From Oceanicaulis sp. HTCC2633 (GTDB lineage Bacteria; Pseudomonadota; Alphaproteobacteria; Caulobacterales; Maricaulaceae), in NCBI RefSeq assembly GCF_000152745.1, contig NZ_CH672428.1, positions 2,209,272-2,273,271 of the forward strand: a stretch of 64,000 nucleotides of DNA, read 5' to 3'. Below the pieces are notes generated by a model. That model was given only the letters and a program-made list of their open reading frames with translations, was not told the DNA's origin and did no database searches. Of this stretch, positions 45,674-54,922 are shown one piece after another. Made by a program: the position numbers and the translations under genes. Numbering within the stretch: position 1 is the first letter of the stretch; every line of letters begins with the position of its first letter.

Positions 45674-47605
45674 ATGGGCAAGCAGGTCGCGCGAAGGGGG
45701 CGAAGGGGCATGCAGCAGAACTTGAAGACGGAGGCGGTGCGTCTGGCCGCCACACCCTTCACGCGGTTGATCGTGTTGACGGCCCTGGGGCTGGCGGCCT
45801 TTGCCCTTCTGAGCCTTCTGTCCCTTCAGCCCCAGACCGGCTGGTCCTGGTCGCCTGCGGACTGGCGCAATCCCTTCACCATTGATCCGGGGATCTGGAG
45901 CTCCTTGCTGACGGGGCTGGTCGCCTATCTGCTGTCAGCCTGGGTGTGGGCGCTCAAGCCCGCAAGCCTGCCGGCCAGCCTGTTCGCCATCAGCGGTCTG
46001 GCCACTTTGGCCTTCTGTTTCTCCTCGTTCTCCTTCTCGATTGCCCTGCCTCTGACGGAAGACACGATCGCCTGGTTCTGGATCGTGAACATGCTGGGGG
46101 CGTCTTCGTTCGGGATCATCATGATCAGCCTGTTCCTGATTTACCCGACGCGGTTGCCTGGTTGGCGGATGCTGATGGCGCTCACCGGTCTGGGGTTCGG
46201 GCTGTGGACCCTGCTGCGCACATTCGGTCCCTGGCGCGAATTCGCCGAGGTGCAGCTGATCACTACGGTGGAGATGCTGGTGATTGTCGGCGTTGTGGCC
46301 TGGCAGATGTGGGCGAGCGCCCATGATCCCCGCGCCCGCGCGATAGCGGTCTGGCTGGGCGTGTCGGTGCTGCTGGGCGCGGGCGCCTTCATTGCAACCG
46401 TCGCCGCGCCCCTCAGTTTCGGCTTCCAGCCGCTGGTGCGGGAGAACTACGCCTTCGCCTTCTTCCTGGCGATCTATGTGGGTCTGGCGGTCGGGCTGAT
46501 GCGCTTTCGCCTGTTTGACCTCGGCGCCTGGTCCTATCGCATCATCTTCTATTCTGCAGGGGTTCTGCTGATCTTCGCCCTGGATCTGGGCTTGATCACG
46601 CTTCTGTCCATCGGGCCGTCCCAGGCGCTTGGCGTGTCGCTGCTGGTGGCGGGCTTCGCCTATCTGCCCTTTCGCGAGCGCATCTGGCGACACTTCGCGA
46701 TGAGCGCGCGCCCCGAGGATACGCCCTTGTTCAGCGGCGTGCTCGAAGCCGCCTTCAAGCCGTCGGCGGCGGAACGGTCCCAGGCATGGACGGACTTGCT
46801 GAGAGCGCATTTCCGCCCGCTTTCGCTGGATATCGACTCCCGGCCAGTAAGCGAGCCTCAAATCGAAGAGGAGGGGTTGGTGCTTCGTCTTCCCGCCAGT
46901 GACGATGCGCCAGTCCTCCGCCTTGCCTACAAGCAGGGCGGGCGCGCCCTGTTCAATTCGCGTGATGTTCTCTTGGCGAAGGAGTTGATCGCCCTGGCGC
47001 AAAAGGCGCGCGAGAACCGGTCGGCCTATGATCGGGGCGTCAGCGAGGAGCGGGTCAGGATCGCGCGCGACCTGCACGACAATATAGGCGCTCAGCTGAT
47101 GCGCGCCCTGCACTCGGCAGCGACCGAGAAAAAGGATGCGATGATCCGCGATACGCTGTCGGATCTGCGCGACGTCATCAATCATGCGCATGGCGCGGAG
47201 TTGTCCCTGGATGAATTGCTGGCGGACTTGCGGGCTGAAACCTCTGACCGGCTTGAGGCGCATGGCGTCCGGCTGAACTGGACGCTGGAGGCCGCCGCGG
47301 GCCACAGGCTGATGCCGGGCCAGGTCCACGCGCTGCGATCTGTGGTGCGCGAAGCGGCGAGCAACACCATCAAGCATGCAAACGCCCGGATGCTGTCGAT
47401 CAAGGTCAGGGCCCGGCAAGGACAAATCCAGATCGAGATCCGTGATGATGGCGTCGGGTTCGATCCGGCGCAAAGCTCGTCCGGTCAGGGCGTGTCGAAC
47501 ATGCGGGCGCGCATGGAGAGCGTGGGCGGCGCGTTCGATGTGGTCAGTCAGAAGGCCGGCGTCGCCCTGCACGCCAGCTTTCCCTGCCAGGGACTGTCAT
47601 CATGA
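45674..47605 (+). CDS. Membrane sensor histidine kinase (HisKA_3 type)
   Basis: A 643-residue kinase. Residues 30-330 contain eight or so membrane segments with short loops, so the input is probably sensed within or through the membrane. A cytoplasmic GAF-like linker follows. The dimerisation/phosphoacceptor helix EERVRIARDLHDNIGAQLM carries His468, and the HATPase domain shows REAASNTIKHANA (N box) and IRDDGVGFDP (G1), GQGVSNMRARMESVGG (G2), as in NarX/DesK-type kinases. The stop overlaps the response-regulator start (ATGA), so they form a cognate pair. A later in-frame ATG at 45710 is possible. Confidence 0.93.
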   Translation: MGKQVARRGRRGMQQNLKTEAVRLAATPFTRLIVLTALGLAAFALLSLLSLQPQTGWSWSPADWRNPFTIDPGIWSSLLTGLVAYLLSAWVWALKPASLPASLFAISGLATLAFCFSSFSFSIALPLTEDTIAWFWIVNMLGASSFGIIMISLFLIYPTRLPGWRMLMALTGLGFGLWTLLRTFGPWREFAEVQLITTVEMLVIVGVVAWQMWASAHDPRARAIAVWLGVSVLLGAGAFIATVAAPLSFGFQPLVRENYAFAFFLAIYVGLAVGLMRFRLFDLGAWSYRIIFYSAGVLLIFALDLGLITLLSIGPSQALGVSLLVAGFAYLPFRERIWRHFAMSARPEDTPLFSGVLEAAFKPSAAERSQAWTDLLRAHFRPLSLDIDSRPVSEPQIEEEGLVLRLPASDDAPVLRLAYKQGGRALFNSRDVLLAKELIALAQKARENRSAYDRGVSEERVRIARDLHDNIGAQLMRALHSAATEKKDAMIRDTLSDLRDVINHAHGAELSLDELLADLRAETSDRLEAHGVRLNWTLEAAAGHRLMPGQVHALRSVVREAASNTIKHANARMLSIKVRARQGQIQIEIRDDGVGFDPAQSSSGQGVSNMRARMESVGGAFDVVSQKAGVALHASFPCQGLSS

Positions 47606-48234
47606 AGACGATCTTGCTGGTCGAGGACATCGCAGAAACCCGCGCCTGGCTGCGCGAAGCGGCCGAGCTGGCGTTTCCGGGCTGCCGGATTTCCGAAGCG
47701 ACACGCGTGCGCGACGCCTTGGGACTCATGCAGAGCCGGGCCTTCGACCTCGCCATTGTGGACCTGGGATTGCCGGACGGCGATGGCGGTCAGCTGATCC
47801 AGGCCATGAAGGACCACCATCCTGCCGCCACCATCGTTGTGGCGACGGTCATGGGCGATGACGCCTCGGTGATTGCGGCGCTTTCAAACGGCGCGGACGG
47901 TTATCTCCTGAAGGATGCGCGGCAGGACGTCTTTGTGCGGCAACTGACCGCCATTGATCAGGGCGAGCCTGCGCTCTCTCCCTCCATAGCCCGGCGCATC
48001 ATCGAGCATTTCCGGCGCACGGCGCTGGTGGAGACCGATGGCGGGGATCTGACCCCGCGTGAGCGGGATGTGCTCAGCCTGATCGGGCGCGGTCTGCGCA
48101 ATGCCGAGGCCGCTTCGGCGCTGGGGTTGAGCGAGCACACCATCGCGGGCCACATCAAGTCGGTCTATTCAAAGCTCGGCATCTCCACCCGGGCCGAAGC
48201 GGCGCTTCTGGCGTCACGGCTGGGCCTGACCTGA
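47602..48234 (+). CDS. NarL/FixJ-family response regulator
   Basis: A 210-residue regulator with a receiver domain (phosphoacceptor Asp54 in AIVDLGLPDGDG; conserved Lys in GYLLKDA) and a C-terminal LuxR-type helix-turn-helix (LTPRERDVLSLIGRGLRNAEAASALGLSEHTIAGHIKSVYSKL, about residues 143-190). It overlaps the kinase gene by four bases. Target genes are not evident. The pair is followed by the convergent GST gene. Confidence 0.95.
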   Translation: MKTILLVEDIAETRAWLREAAELAFPGCRISEATRVRDALGLMQSRAFDLAIVDLGLPDGDGGQLIQAMKDHHPAATIVVATVMGDDASVIAALSNGADGYLLKDARQDVFVRQLTAIDQGEPALSPSIARRIIEHFRRTALVETDGGDLTPRERDVLSLIGRGLRNAEAASALGLSEHTIAGHIKSVYSKLGISTRAEAALLASRLGLT

Positions 48235-48239
48235 TGGCG

Positions 48240-48884
48240 TCAATCCTGACGCCCGGCCGCTGATTTGAACAGGTCATGCTTCTGCATGATGCGCTTAAAG
48301 CGGTCCGAGTTCAGATGATCGTCGAGCCAGCGCTGAAGATTGGGCCAGGGCTGGGCGTCAAACCAGTCCCGATCGGTATTGGCGAACTGGCGCACGAACG
48401 GAAAGAGCGCAATATCGGCAAGGCAGGGCGCGCCGCCCAGAAGCTGGTCGGACTGACCAAGCCGGGCTTCAAGCGCATCCAGATGCCCGCTGGCGGCGGC
48501 CCGGTGCTCGCTCGCCACCGCGCCTTCATATCGGGTGTCGTACTTGTAGCGATCGAGATGATGCTTTAACGGGCCGTCATTGGCCGCGATCAGCGCCTCC
48601 ATCTCCGACCGGTCGCCCGAAGGCGGGGTCAGCCAGTTTTCGGGGTCATTCTGCTCAAGCGCCCAGAGCATCACATCCAGGCTTTCCTCGATCACGCCTC
48701 CATCGGGCCGGACAATCACCGGCACCGTACCCTTGGGCGAGGCGGCCAGCATTTCGGCGGGCTTGTCCTTGAGGAGGATCTCGCGGTGCTCGACCGCGAT
48801 GCCGGCGACATCCAGCGCCATCCGGCCGCGCATGGCATAAGGGCAGCGACGGAAGGAGTAGAGGATCGGGCGCGCGTCAGTCAT
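48240..48884 (-). CDS. Glutathione S-transferase-family protein
   Basis: A 214-residue GST. The thioredoxin-like N-domain has a CPYA active site (Cys14 in [15 protein letters not shown]) and the [18 protein letters not shown] motif for gamma-glutamyl binding. The helical C-domain has the conserved [19 protein letters not shown] motif. The Cys-type active site suggests thiol-transferase or deglutathionylation chemistry rather than classic conjugation. Its start overlaps the trhO stop by 8 bases, so the two are cotranscribed. Confidence 0.9.
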   Translation of the reverse strand: MTDARPILYSFRRCPYAMRGRMALDVAGIAVEHREILLKDKPAEMLAASPKGTVPVIVRPDGGVIEESLDVMLWALEQNDPENWLTPPSGDRSEMEALIAANDGPLKHHLDRYKYDTRYEGAVASEHRAAASGHLDALEARLGQSDQLLGGAPCLADIALFPFVRQFANTDRDWFDAQPWPNLQRWLDDHLNSDRFKRIMQKHDLFKSAAGRQD

Positions 48885-49815
48885 CCGAAGCGGCCGAGGC
48901 GTCCAGCACAGCCCCTACATGTCGTTCGCCGCGGGCGGCGGCGCGGGCTTCCTGACGCTGGCGCTCGGCATAGCGCTGGCGTTGTTCCCCGGTGCGGGAT
49001 TCATGGCAGTGCGGACAGCTGACGCCGGGGGAGAAGAACGCCGATTTGAGGTCTTCGGGGCCGAGCGGTTCGCGGCAGGCGTGACAGGTGGTGTAATCGC
49101 CTTCCTTCAGGCCATGGCCGACCGCCACACGCCGGTCAAAGACGAAGCACTCGCCTTCCCACAGGCTGTCCTCCTCGGGCACGGTCTCGAGGTATTTCAG
49201 GATGCCGCCCTTGAGGTGGTAGACCTCATCCAGCCCTTCAGCGAGGGCGAAGGCGGTGGATTTCTCGCAGCGAATGCCGCCCGTGCAATACATGGCGATG
49301 CGGGCGTTGGGCCGGGTCTGGCGGAACTTGCGGAACCAGTCGGGAAATTCGCGAAAGCTCGTGGTTTCAGGATCCACCGCGCCCTTGAACTGGCCAATGC
49401 GCACTTCATAGGCGTTGCGCGTGTCGATGGTGACCACGTCCGGCGCGCTGATCAGGTCGTTCCAGTCTTCAGGCTCCACATAGGAGCCTACGGCGCGGGT
49501 CGGGTCCACGCCTTCGACCCCCAGCGTCACGATCTCCTTTTTCAGCCGAACCTTCAGGCGCAGGAAGGGCTGCTCGCTGGCGACGGAATCCTTGTGTTCG
49601 ATGTCGGCGCAGCCAGGCAGGGAGCGGATCACATTCAGGACCGCCTCGATGCCGTCCGGAGAGCCGGCAATCGTGCCGTTGATGCCTTCGCGGGCGAGCA
49701 GCAGCGTCCCCATCACGTCATGCGTGCGGCAGGCGCTCAGCAGATGGTCCTGCAGGGCCTTGTCGGCCTGCAGCGGGGTGAACTTGTAAAGGGCGGCGAC
49801 GCGGAACTGGGTCAT
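48877..49815 (-). CDS. trhO: tRNA uridine-34 hydroxylase (rhodanese-like)
   Basis: A 312-residue YceA/TrhO protein making 5-hydroxyuridine at wobble position 34 of tRNAs. The N-terminal ferredoxin-like domain ([17 protein letters not shown]) is followed by a rhodanese domain whose active loop reads C177-T-G-G-I-R-C183-E-K-S. The C-terminal part carries a CHACREPL and SCPHC zinc-type pair. The final 40 residues are Arg/Ala-rich. The GST gene follows with an 8-base overlap. This is a good match in length and motif order to the family. Confidence 0.94.
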   Translation of the reverse strand: MTQFRVAALYKFTPLQADKALQDHLLSACRTHDVMGTLLLAREGINGTIAGSPDGIEAVLNVIRSLPGCADIEHKDSVASEQPFLRLKVRLKKEIVTLGVEGVDPTRAVGSYVEPEDWNDLISAPDVVTIDTRNAYEVRIGQFKGAVDPETTSFREFPDWFRKFRQTRPNARIAMYCTGGIRCEKSTAFALAEGLDEVYHLKGGILKYLETVPEEDSLWEGECFVFDRRVAVGHGLKEGDYTTCHACREPLGPEDLKSAFFSPGVSCPHCHESRTGEQRQRYAERQRQEARAAARGERHVGAVLDASAASDD

Positions 49816-50167
49816 GGCGGTCTTATGCCAAAATCAGCGGCTCAGGGGTACTGGCGGATCGCAGGCTGCGTCAATCCTGCGCGCATAGCCTCCTGTGCCG
49901 AGCCTGTCGGGCGTTAAGTTCGAACACGAACCAAGATTGTTGCGAAGGTGGAGGGGAAGACCTGCGTTCTGGAAACGGTTTCAGCCTGTTGTTTCAAAGC
50001 AACAACTTGATCCCACTTAATGTAAGATAACAGAAATATCGAACCGGTCTCGTGCGTGGCCGGACTTTTGATGCACCGCAAAAGCTTTGTGGCGAAAGCT
50101 TGGCTAGTCAGGGGCGAATGGTTTGTTTACATCGGAATAATCATAATCAATCGGAGAGCGCTAAACG
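49816..50167 (+). other. Noncoding region upstream of the second TonB receptor
   Basis: About 350 bases without a credible gene. Its sequence becomes AT-rich towards the receptor. It contains two dyads: GAAAC-G-GTTTC (49972-49982) and TGTTGTTTCAAAGCAACA (49987-50004). These are candidate operators. No clear -35/-10 pair was assigned. Confidence 0.5.
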
Positions 50168-52786
50168 ATGAGTCTCAAGAAACGAGTTCTCGCCAGCACC
50201 ATGTTGTCCGCCGCCATGGGCGTCGTGATGGGCGGTGCGGCAGTCGCGCAGGTGGACCGCATTGTCGTCACCGCCACCAAGACCGAACAGGATTCCCAGG
50301 ATATTCCGGTCGCCGTTTCCGCCATTGGCGAAAACGATCTGGAAGAGCTCGATGTGGATGTGTTTGCGGACTATCTGGTCCAGCTTCCCGGCGTCACCGC
50401 CGGCGGCAGCGGGCCGGGCCAGAACACCATCTACATCCGGGGCATCGCATCGACCACGCCGAACATGACGACGGCCGGCGTGGCGGGTCTTGCGCCGAAC
50501 GTGGCGTTCTATCTGGATGAACAGCCGCTCGCCCAGCCGGGCCGGAACCTTGACGTCTACGCTGTCGACCTTGAGCGCGTGGAAGTGCTGCCCGGACCGC
50601 AGGGCACGCTGTTCGGCGCCTCCTCACAGGCCGGCACAGTGCGCATGATCACCAACAAGCCGGCCATCGGCCTTTATGAAGCGGCCGCCAATTTCGGCGT
50701 CTCCTTCACCGAGGGCGGCGAAGCCAGCTACAAGACCGACGCCATGGTCAACCTGCCGGTCAGCGACAATTTCGCGCTGCGCCTGGTGGGATTCTGGGAT
50801 CAGCAGGGCGGTTATATCGATAACGTCCAGGGCACGGTGAACACGTCGGAGTCCGCACGCTTCCGCCCCGCGGGCACCGTGCGCGCAAACGGCGTTCCGG
50901 TGAGCGCGCGTCGCGCCGGTTTCCAGGCCGGCTCCGACCTGTCGGGCGTGACCTTCATCGATGCCGACAATTCCGCCCTGGTCGAGGATGACTTCAACGA
51001 CACCACGTATTCCGGGTTCCGGATTTCGGGTCGTTACGAGTTCAATCCTGACTGGCGCCTGACCGTGTCGGCGATGAGCCAGCAGCTCGATTCCGATGGC
51101 GTCTTCTTCCAGGATCCCGAGCTCGACGACTATGAAGTCTCGCGGTATTCCGACGAAACCCTGCAGGACGACTTCGTCAACGCCGCCTGGACGCTGGAAG
51201 GCCGCGTCGCCATGCTGGACGTGGTCTACACCGGCGCGTTCACCGATCGCGACACTGATCAGATCATCGACTACACCGAGTACATGTTCGTGGGGCAGTA
51301 TTTCCCGTACTACACCTGCGAAGGCTCTGTGACCTATCCGGGCGCGGCTGCGCCGTCGGGCACCTGTTACAGCCCGCAATCGCTGGTGGATTCCACGACC
51401 AACACTCAGGTCGAAAGCCACGAGCTGCGCTTCAACACCCCGCAATCGGAACGCCTGCGGGTGACGGCCGGCGGCTTCTATTCCAGCACGGAAGTCGAAG
51501 AGCGCAACGATTTCACCTATTTCGGCATGATCCAGGCGGATCCGTTCGGGCCGTTTGCGCCGAACTTCCCGTTCACCACGGGCTTCACCTCTGATCCGGG
51601 GCCGTTCCCGGAAGGCGTGATCTTCCGCAATGACGTGCGCCGCACCGACGAACAGCTCGGCGTGTTCGGCGAGGTGAGCTATGATCTCGTGCCGGGCGTG
51701 TTCTCCGTGACGGCGGGTGCGCGCTACTACGACATCGAGGTCGATCTGGCCGGCAGCGCCAACGCCTCGTTCTGTAACTCTGGCGGGACCGATGCGAACG
51801 CGTTCGGCACCGACATCTCCGACCTTTACAACGGCGATGGCCAGTACACCTTCCGGGGCACCTGCGACACCAGCCGCCACATCACCTATAACGACACCCA
51901 GTCCATCGCCGACATCATGGCGATCGACCCGGCGCTCAGCATGTCGCAAGCCCAGCAGATCTTTAACGCCACGCGGGCGCCGGATGTGGCCGCGACCGAT
52001 GGCGCGATCTACAAGCTGACGGGCACCTGGACGCCTGCGGCGGGCGTGCTTCTGTACGCCACCTATTCGGAAGGCTTCCGTCCGGGTCTGCTGAACCGTC
52101 CGGGCGGTGCGCCGGGACCGAATGGCTACACCGTGCCGTTCGCGATCGATTCCGACGAACTCACCAACTATGAGCTCGGCTGGAAGCTGGATCTGTTCGG
52201 CGATCAGCTGCGCTTCAACGGCAACGCGTTCTTCGTGGAGATCGAGGACCTGCAGACCACGATCTTCGATCCGTCGATCGTGAACCTGTTCTTCTCCGAT
52301 AACGCCGCGGACGCTGAAATCATGGGCGTCGAGGGCGATGTCACCTGGGCGCCGGCGGATGTGCCGGGTCTGACGGTGTCGGGCGCCTTCTCGGTGCTGG
52401 ACAGCGAGATCACCGAGGTGCTGACCCCGACCGATGACGTCGTCGAGGGCGAGGAGCTGGCCTATGCGCCCAGCCTGCAGCTCAATGCGCGTGCGCGCTA
52501 TGAGTGGCAGCTGGAGAACAGCTGGACCGCCCACGTTCAGGGCCAGGTGATCTATTCCAGCGACAGCCGGTCCGACATCATCGAGATCAACGCGATTGAT
52601 GTGGACAGCTACGCCACGCTGGGTCTGCGCACCGGCCTGACGTCCGATAACTGGACCGCGGAAATCTTCGTGGACAATGTCACGGATGAGAACGCCGAGC
52701 TGGCCAACAATTTCGTCAACGATCGCGAGCGCGTCACCGTGATGCGTCCGCGGACCTACGGAATTCGCTTCGGCATTTCCTACTAG
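50168..52786 (+). CDS. TonB-dependent outer-membrane receptor
   Basis: An 872-residue receptor. It has a signal peptide (MSLKKRVLASTMLSAAMG, ending near VAQ), a TonB box (DRIVVTATKTEQ), a plug domain with YIRGIASTTPNMTT, FYLDEQPLAQPG and RVEVLPGPQGTLFGASSQAGTVR, and a barrel ending MRPRTYGIRFGISY. The plug lacks the usual final Gly-Ala-Ile and has a TVRMITNKP form common to a receptor group in Hyphomonadaceae and Sphingomonadales. It is followed, after a terminator-like hairpin, by a TPR-sulfotransferase gene. The ligand is unknown. Confidence 0.95.
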   Translation: MSLKKRVLASTMLSAAMGVVMGGAAVAQVDRIVVTATKTEQDSQDIPVAVSAIGENDLEELDVDVFADYLVQLPGVTAGGSGPGQNTIYIRGIASTTPNMTTAGVAGLAPNVAFYLDEQPLAQPGRNLDVYAVDLERVEVLPGPQGTLFGASSQAGTVRMITNKPAIGLYEAAANFGVSFTEGGEASYKTDAMVNLPVSDNFALRLVGFWDQQGGYIDNVQGTVNTSESARFRPAGTVRANGVPVSARRAGFQAGSDLSGVTFIDADNSALVEDDFNDTTYSGFRISGRYEFNPDWRLTVSAMSQQLDSDGVFFQDPELDDYEVSRYSDETLQDDFVNAAWTLEGRVAMLDVVYTGAFTDRDTDQIIDYTEYMFVGQYFPYYTCEGSVTYPGAAAPSGTCYSPQSLVDSTTNTQVESHELRFNTPQSERLRVTAGGFYSSTEVEERNDFTYFGMIQADPFGPFAPNFPFTTGFTSDPGPFPEGVIFRNDVRRTDEQLGVFGEVSYDLVPGVFSVTAGARYYDIEVDLAGSANASFCNSGGTDANAFGTDISDLYNGDGQYTFRGTCDTSRHITYNDTQSIADIMAIDPALSMSQAQQIFNATRAPDVAATDGAIYKLTGTWTPAAGVLLYATYSEGFRPGLLNRPGGAPGPNGYTVPFAIDSDELTNYELGWKLDLFGDQLRFNGNAFFVEIEDLQTTIFDPSIVNLFFSDNAADAEIMGVEGDVTWAPADVPGLTVSGAFSVLDSEITEVLTPTDDVVEGEELAYAPSLQLNARARYEWQLENSWTAHVQGQVIYSSDSRSDIIEINAIDVDSYATLGLRTGLTSDNWTAEIFVDNVTDENAELANNFVNDRERVTVMRPRTYGIRFGISY

Positions 52787-52792
52787 GACGAA

Positions 52793-52823
52793 AACACCCG
52801 GCCTGACGATCAGGCCGGGTGTT
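52793..52823 (+). terminator. Hairpin after the TonB receptor
   Basis: AACACCCGGCCTGA / TCAGGCCGGGTGTT, a perfect 14-bp stem with a 3-base loop. Only a weak T-tract follows, so read-through into the TPR-sulfotransferase is possible. Confidence 0.75.
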
Positions 52824-52882
52824 CTCACGATGTCGGCGCTCCATTTCCCATGGGGCGCCGGTTCGTGTTTTATGGAGATGTG

Positions 52883-54907
52883 ATGTCCGCTGACGAAACC
52901 CAGACCCAGGCCCTCCGCGAGGCGGAGACGCATATGCGCAAGGGCGCCTTCGAGGCGGCCTTGCAGGTTCTGGAGCCGGTCCTGAGCGATGCGCCCGACC
53001 ATGTGGACGCGCTCTACATGCGGGCGGTCTGTCAGCGTTATCTCAAACAGGGGAATGACGCCCGCGCGACTCTCGATCATTTACTGCGCGTCGCGCCCGA
53101 ATTCGGCCGCGGGCTGCAGGAAGACGGACATCTGTTCCGTGATCAGGGCGATCGCGATCGTGCTCTGGGCAGTTACCGCGCTGCGGTGCGCGCTAATCCG
53201 GCGCTTCACGCCGCCTGGTCCGCCCAGGCGCAGATTCTGGCTGAGCAGGGCCGTGCGGATGAAGCCCGGCTGGCGCAGGCCCAGGCCGATCAGATCAAGG
53301 CGCTGCCGCCCGCGCTGCAGGCGGCCATGCATCATCTTCACGAGAACCGGCTTCTGAAGGCGGAAAACCTGTGCCGGTCCTGGCTGACCCAGAACCCGAA
53401 GGACGTCGCCGGCATGCGGCTTCTGGCCGAGATCGGCTCGCGGCTGGGCGTTCTGGAAGATGCGGAGTTTCTGCTTGAAAGCGCTGTGACCTTCGAGCCG
53501 GGCAACGCCGATCTGCGGGTGGACTATATCCGCATCCTCAGAAAGCGTCAGAAGTTCGGCAAGGCGCTTGAGGAAGCCCAGACCCTCTATGATCGCGACC
53601 CGGACAATCCGGTCTTCATTTCCCAGCTCGCCATCGAGCGAATGCAGACCGGCGACTATGCACGCGCCGTCGAGCTGTTCGACCGGGTGCTGGAACGCGC
53701 GCCGGGCGATCCGGCGACCCTGACTTCACGCGGGCATGCGCTGAAGACCTGGGGGCGGTCGGAGGAGGCCATTGCTTCCTACCAGGCGGCTTGCCAGAGC
53801 GACCCCGCCCATGGCGACGCCTGGTACGGGCTTGCAAATCTGAAGACCTATCGCTTCGACGCGGACGAGCGCGCCATTATGCAGGCCGAGGACTCGCGTC
53901 CCGGACAGCCGCTTCAGACCCGGATCAATCTCAATTTCGCGCTGGGCAAGGCGTTCGAGGACGAGGGTGATTTCGCTTCCGCCTTCGAGCGCTATCGCGA
54001 GGGCAATGCGCTGAAGACCCGCCAGACCCGCTACACGACCGATCAGATCGAGCGCGAGTTCGAGGCGCAAAAGAAATACTGCACGCCGGACCTGTTTTCG
54101 CCGTCCGCACCCAGCGGCGACCCGTCCCCGGACCCCATCTTCATCGTCGGATTGCCGCGGGCGGGCTCGACGCTGCTGGAGCAGATCCTCGCCTCCCACT
54201 CCCAGGTGGACGGCACGCTGGAATTGCCCAACATCATCTCGATCAGCCATGCCTTGCGCGGACGCCAGCGCGCCAGCGACAAGACCCGCTATCCGCGCAT
54301 CCTGTCAGAACTGGATTCAGAGGCGCTTGAAAAGCTGGGACGACGCTATCTGGAAGAAACGGCGATCCATCGCAAGGGCGCGCCCTTCTTCACCGACAAG
54401 ATGCCGAACAATTTCCGCCATATCGGTCTGATCAAGGCGATCCTGCCCAATGCGAAGATCATCGATGCGCGCCGCCATCCCATGGCGTGCTGCGTGTCAG
54501 GCTTCAAGCAGCTCTTCGCCGAAGGGCAGGAATTCACCTACGGACTCGAGGAGATCGGCGCCTATTACCGCGGCTATGTGGAGCTGATGGATCATTGGGA
54601 CCAGGTCATGCCCGGTCAAATCCTGCGCGTGATTCACGAGGATGTGGTGAACGATCTCGAGGCGCAGGTCCGGCGCATCCTCGACTATTGCGGCCTGGAG
54701 TTCGAGCCGGGCTGCGTGGCGTTTCACAAGACCAAACGCGAAGTGCGCACCGCCAGCTCCGAACAGGTGCGCCAGCCGATCAACACGAAAGGCCTCGAGC
54801 AATGGAAGGCGTATGACGCCTGGCTCGATCCGCTCAGAGACGCGCTGGGCCCGGTGCTCGACGACTGGCGTCGGGACACGCCGTTGCAAATCGCCGCCTG
54901 CTCATAA
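52883..54907 (+). CDS. TPR-repeat sulfotransferase
   Basis: A 674-residue cytoplasmic protein. Residues 1-390 hold about nine tetratricopeptide repeats (AALQVLEPVLSDAPDHVDAL, RALGSYRAAVRANPALHAAW, RAVELFDRVLERAPGDP and so on). Residues about 415-660 are a PAPS-dependent sulfotransferase: the 5'-phosphosulfate loop GLPRAGSTLLEQIL near residue 425 and the 3'-phosphate site KIIDARRHPMACCVSGFKQ. The acceptor is unknown; TPR-sulfotransferases may act on proteins or small molecules bound by the repeats. ATG 52883 has GGAG upstream. It lies between a TonB receptor and a BCCT transporter in one direction. Confidence 0.92.
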   Translation: MSADETQTQALREAETHMRKGAFEAALQVLEPVLSDAPDHVDALYMRAVCQRYLKQGNDARATLDHLLRVAPEFGRGLQEDGHLFRDQGDRDRALGSYRAAVRANPALHAAWSAQAQILAEQGRADEARLAQAQADQIKALPPALQAAMHHLHENRLLKAENLCRSWLTQNPKDVAGMRLLAEIGSRLGVLEDAEFLLESAVTFEPGNADLRVDYIRILRKRQKFGKALEEAQTLYDRDPDNPVFISQLAIERMQTGDYARAVELFDRVLERAPGDPATLTSRGHALKTWGRSEEAIASYQAACQSDPAHGDAWYGLANLKTYRFDADERAIMQAEDSRPGQPLQTRINLNFALGKAFEDEGDFASAFERYREGNALKTRQTRYTTDQIEREFEAQKKYCTPDLFSPSAPSGDPSPDPIFIVGLPRAGSTLLEQILASHSQVDGTLELPNIISISHALRGRQRASDKTRYPRILSELDSEALEKLGRRYLEETAIHRKGAPFFTDKMPNNFRHIGLIKAILPNAKIIDARRHPMACCVSGFKQLFAEGQEFTYGLEEIGAYYRGYVELMDHWDQVMPGQILRVIHEDVVNDLEAQVRRILDYCGLEFEPGCVAFHKTKREVRTASSEQVRQPINTKGLEQWKAYDAWLDPLRDALGPVLDDWRRDTPLQIAACS

Positions 54908-54922
54908 CGAGAGGACCACCCC

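Noticed and set aside
45935-47572. 545-residue open frame antisense to the histidine kinase
   Set aside because: Shadow of the kinase gene, whose own frame shows all kinase boxes.
50624-53080. 818-residue open frame antisense to the second TonB receptor
   Set aside because: It spans the receptor, the terminator and the start of the sulfotransferase gene; shadow composition, no start context.
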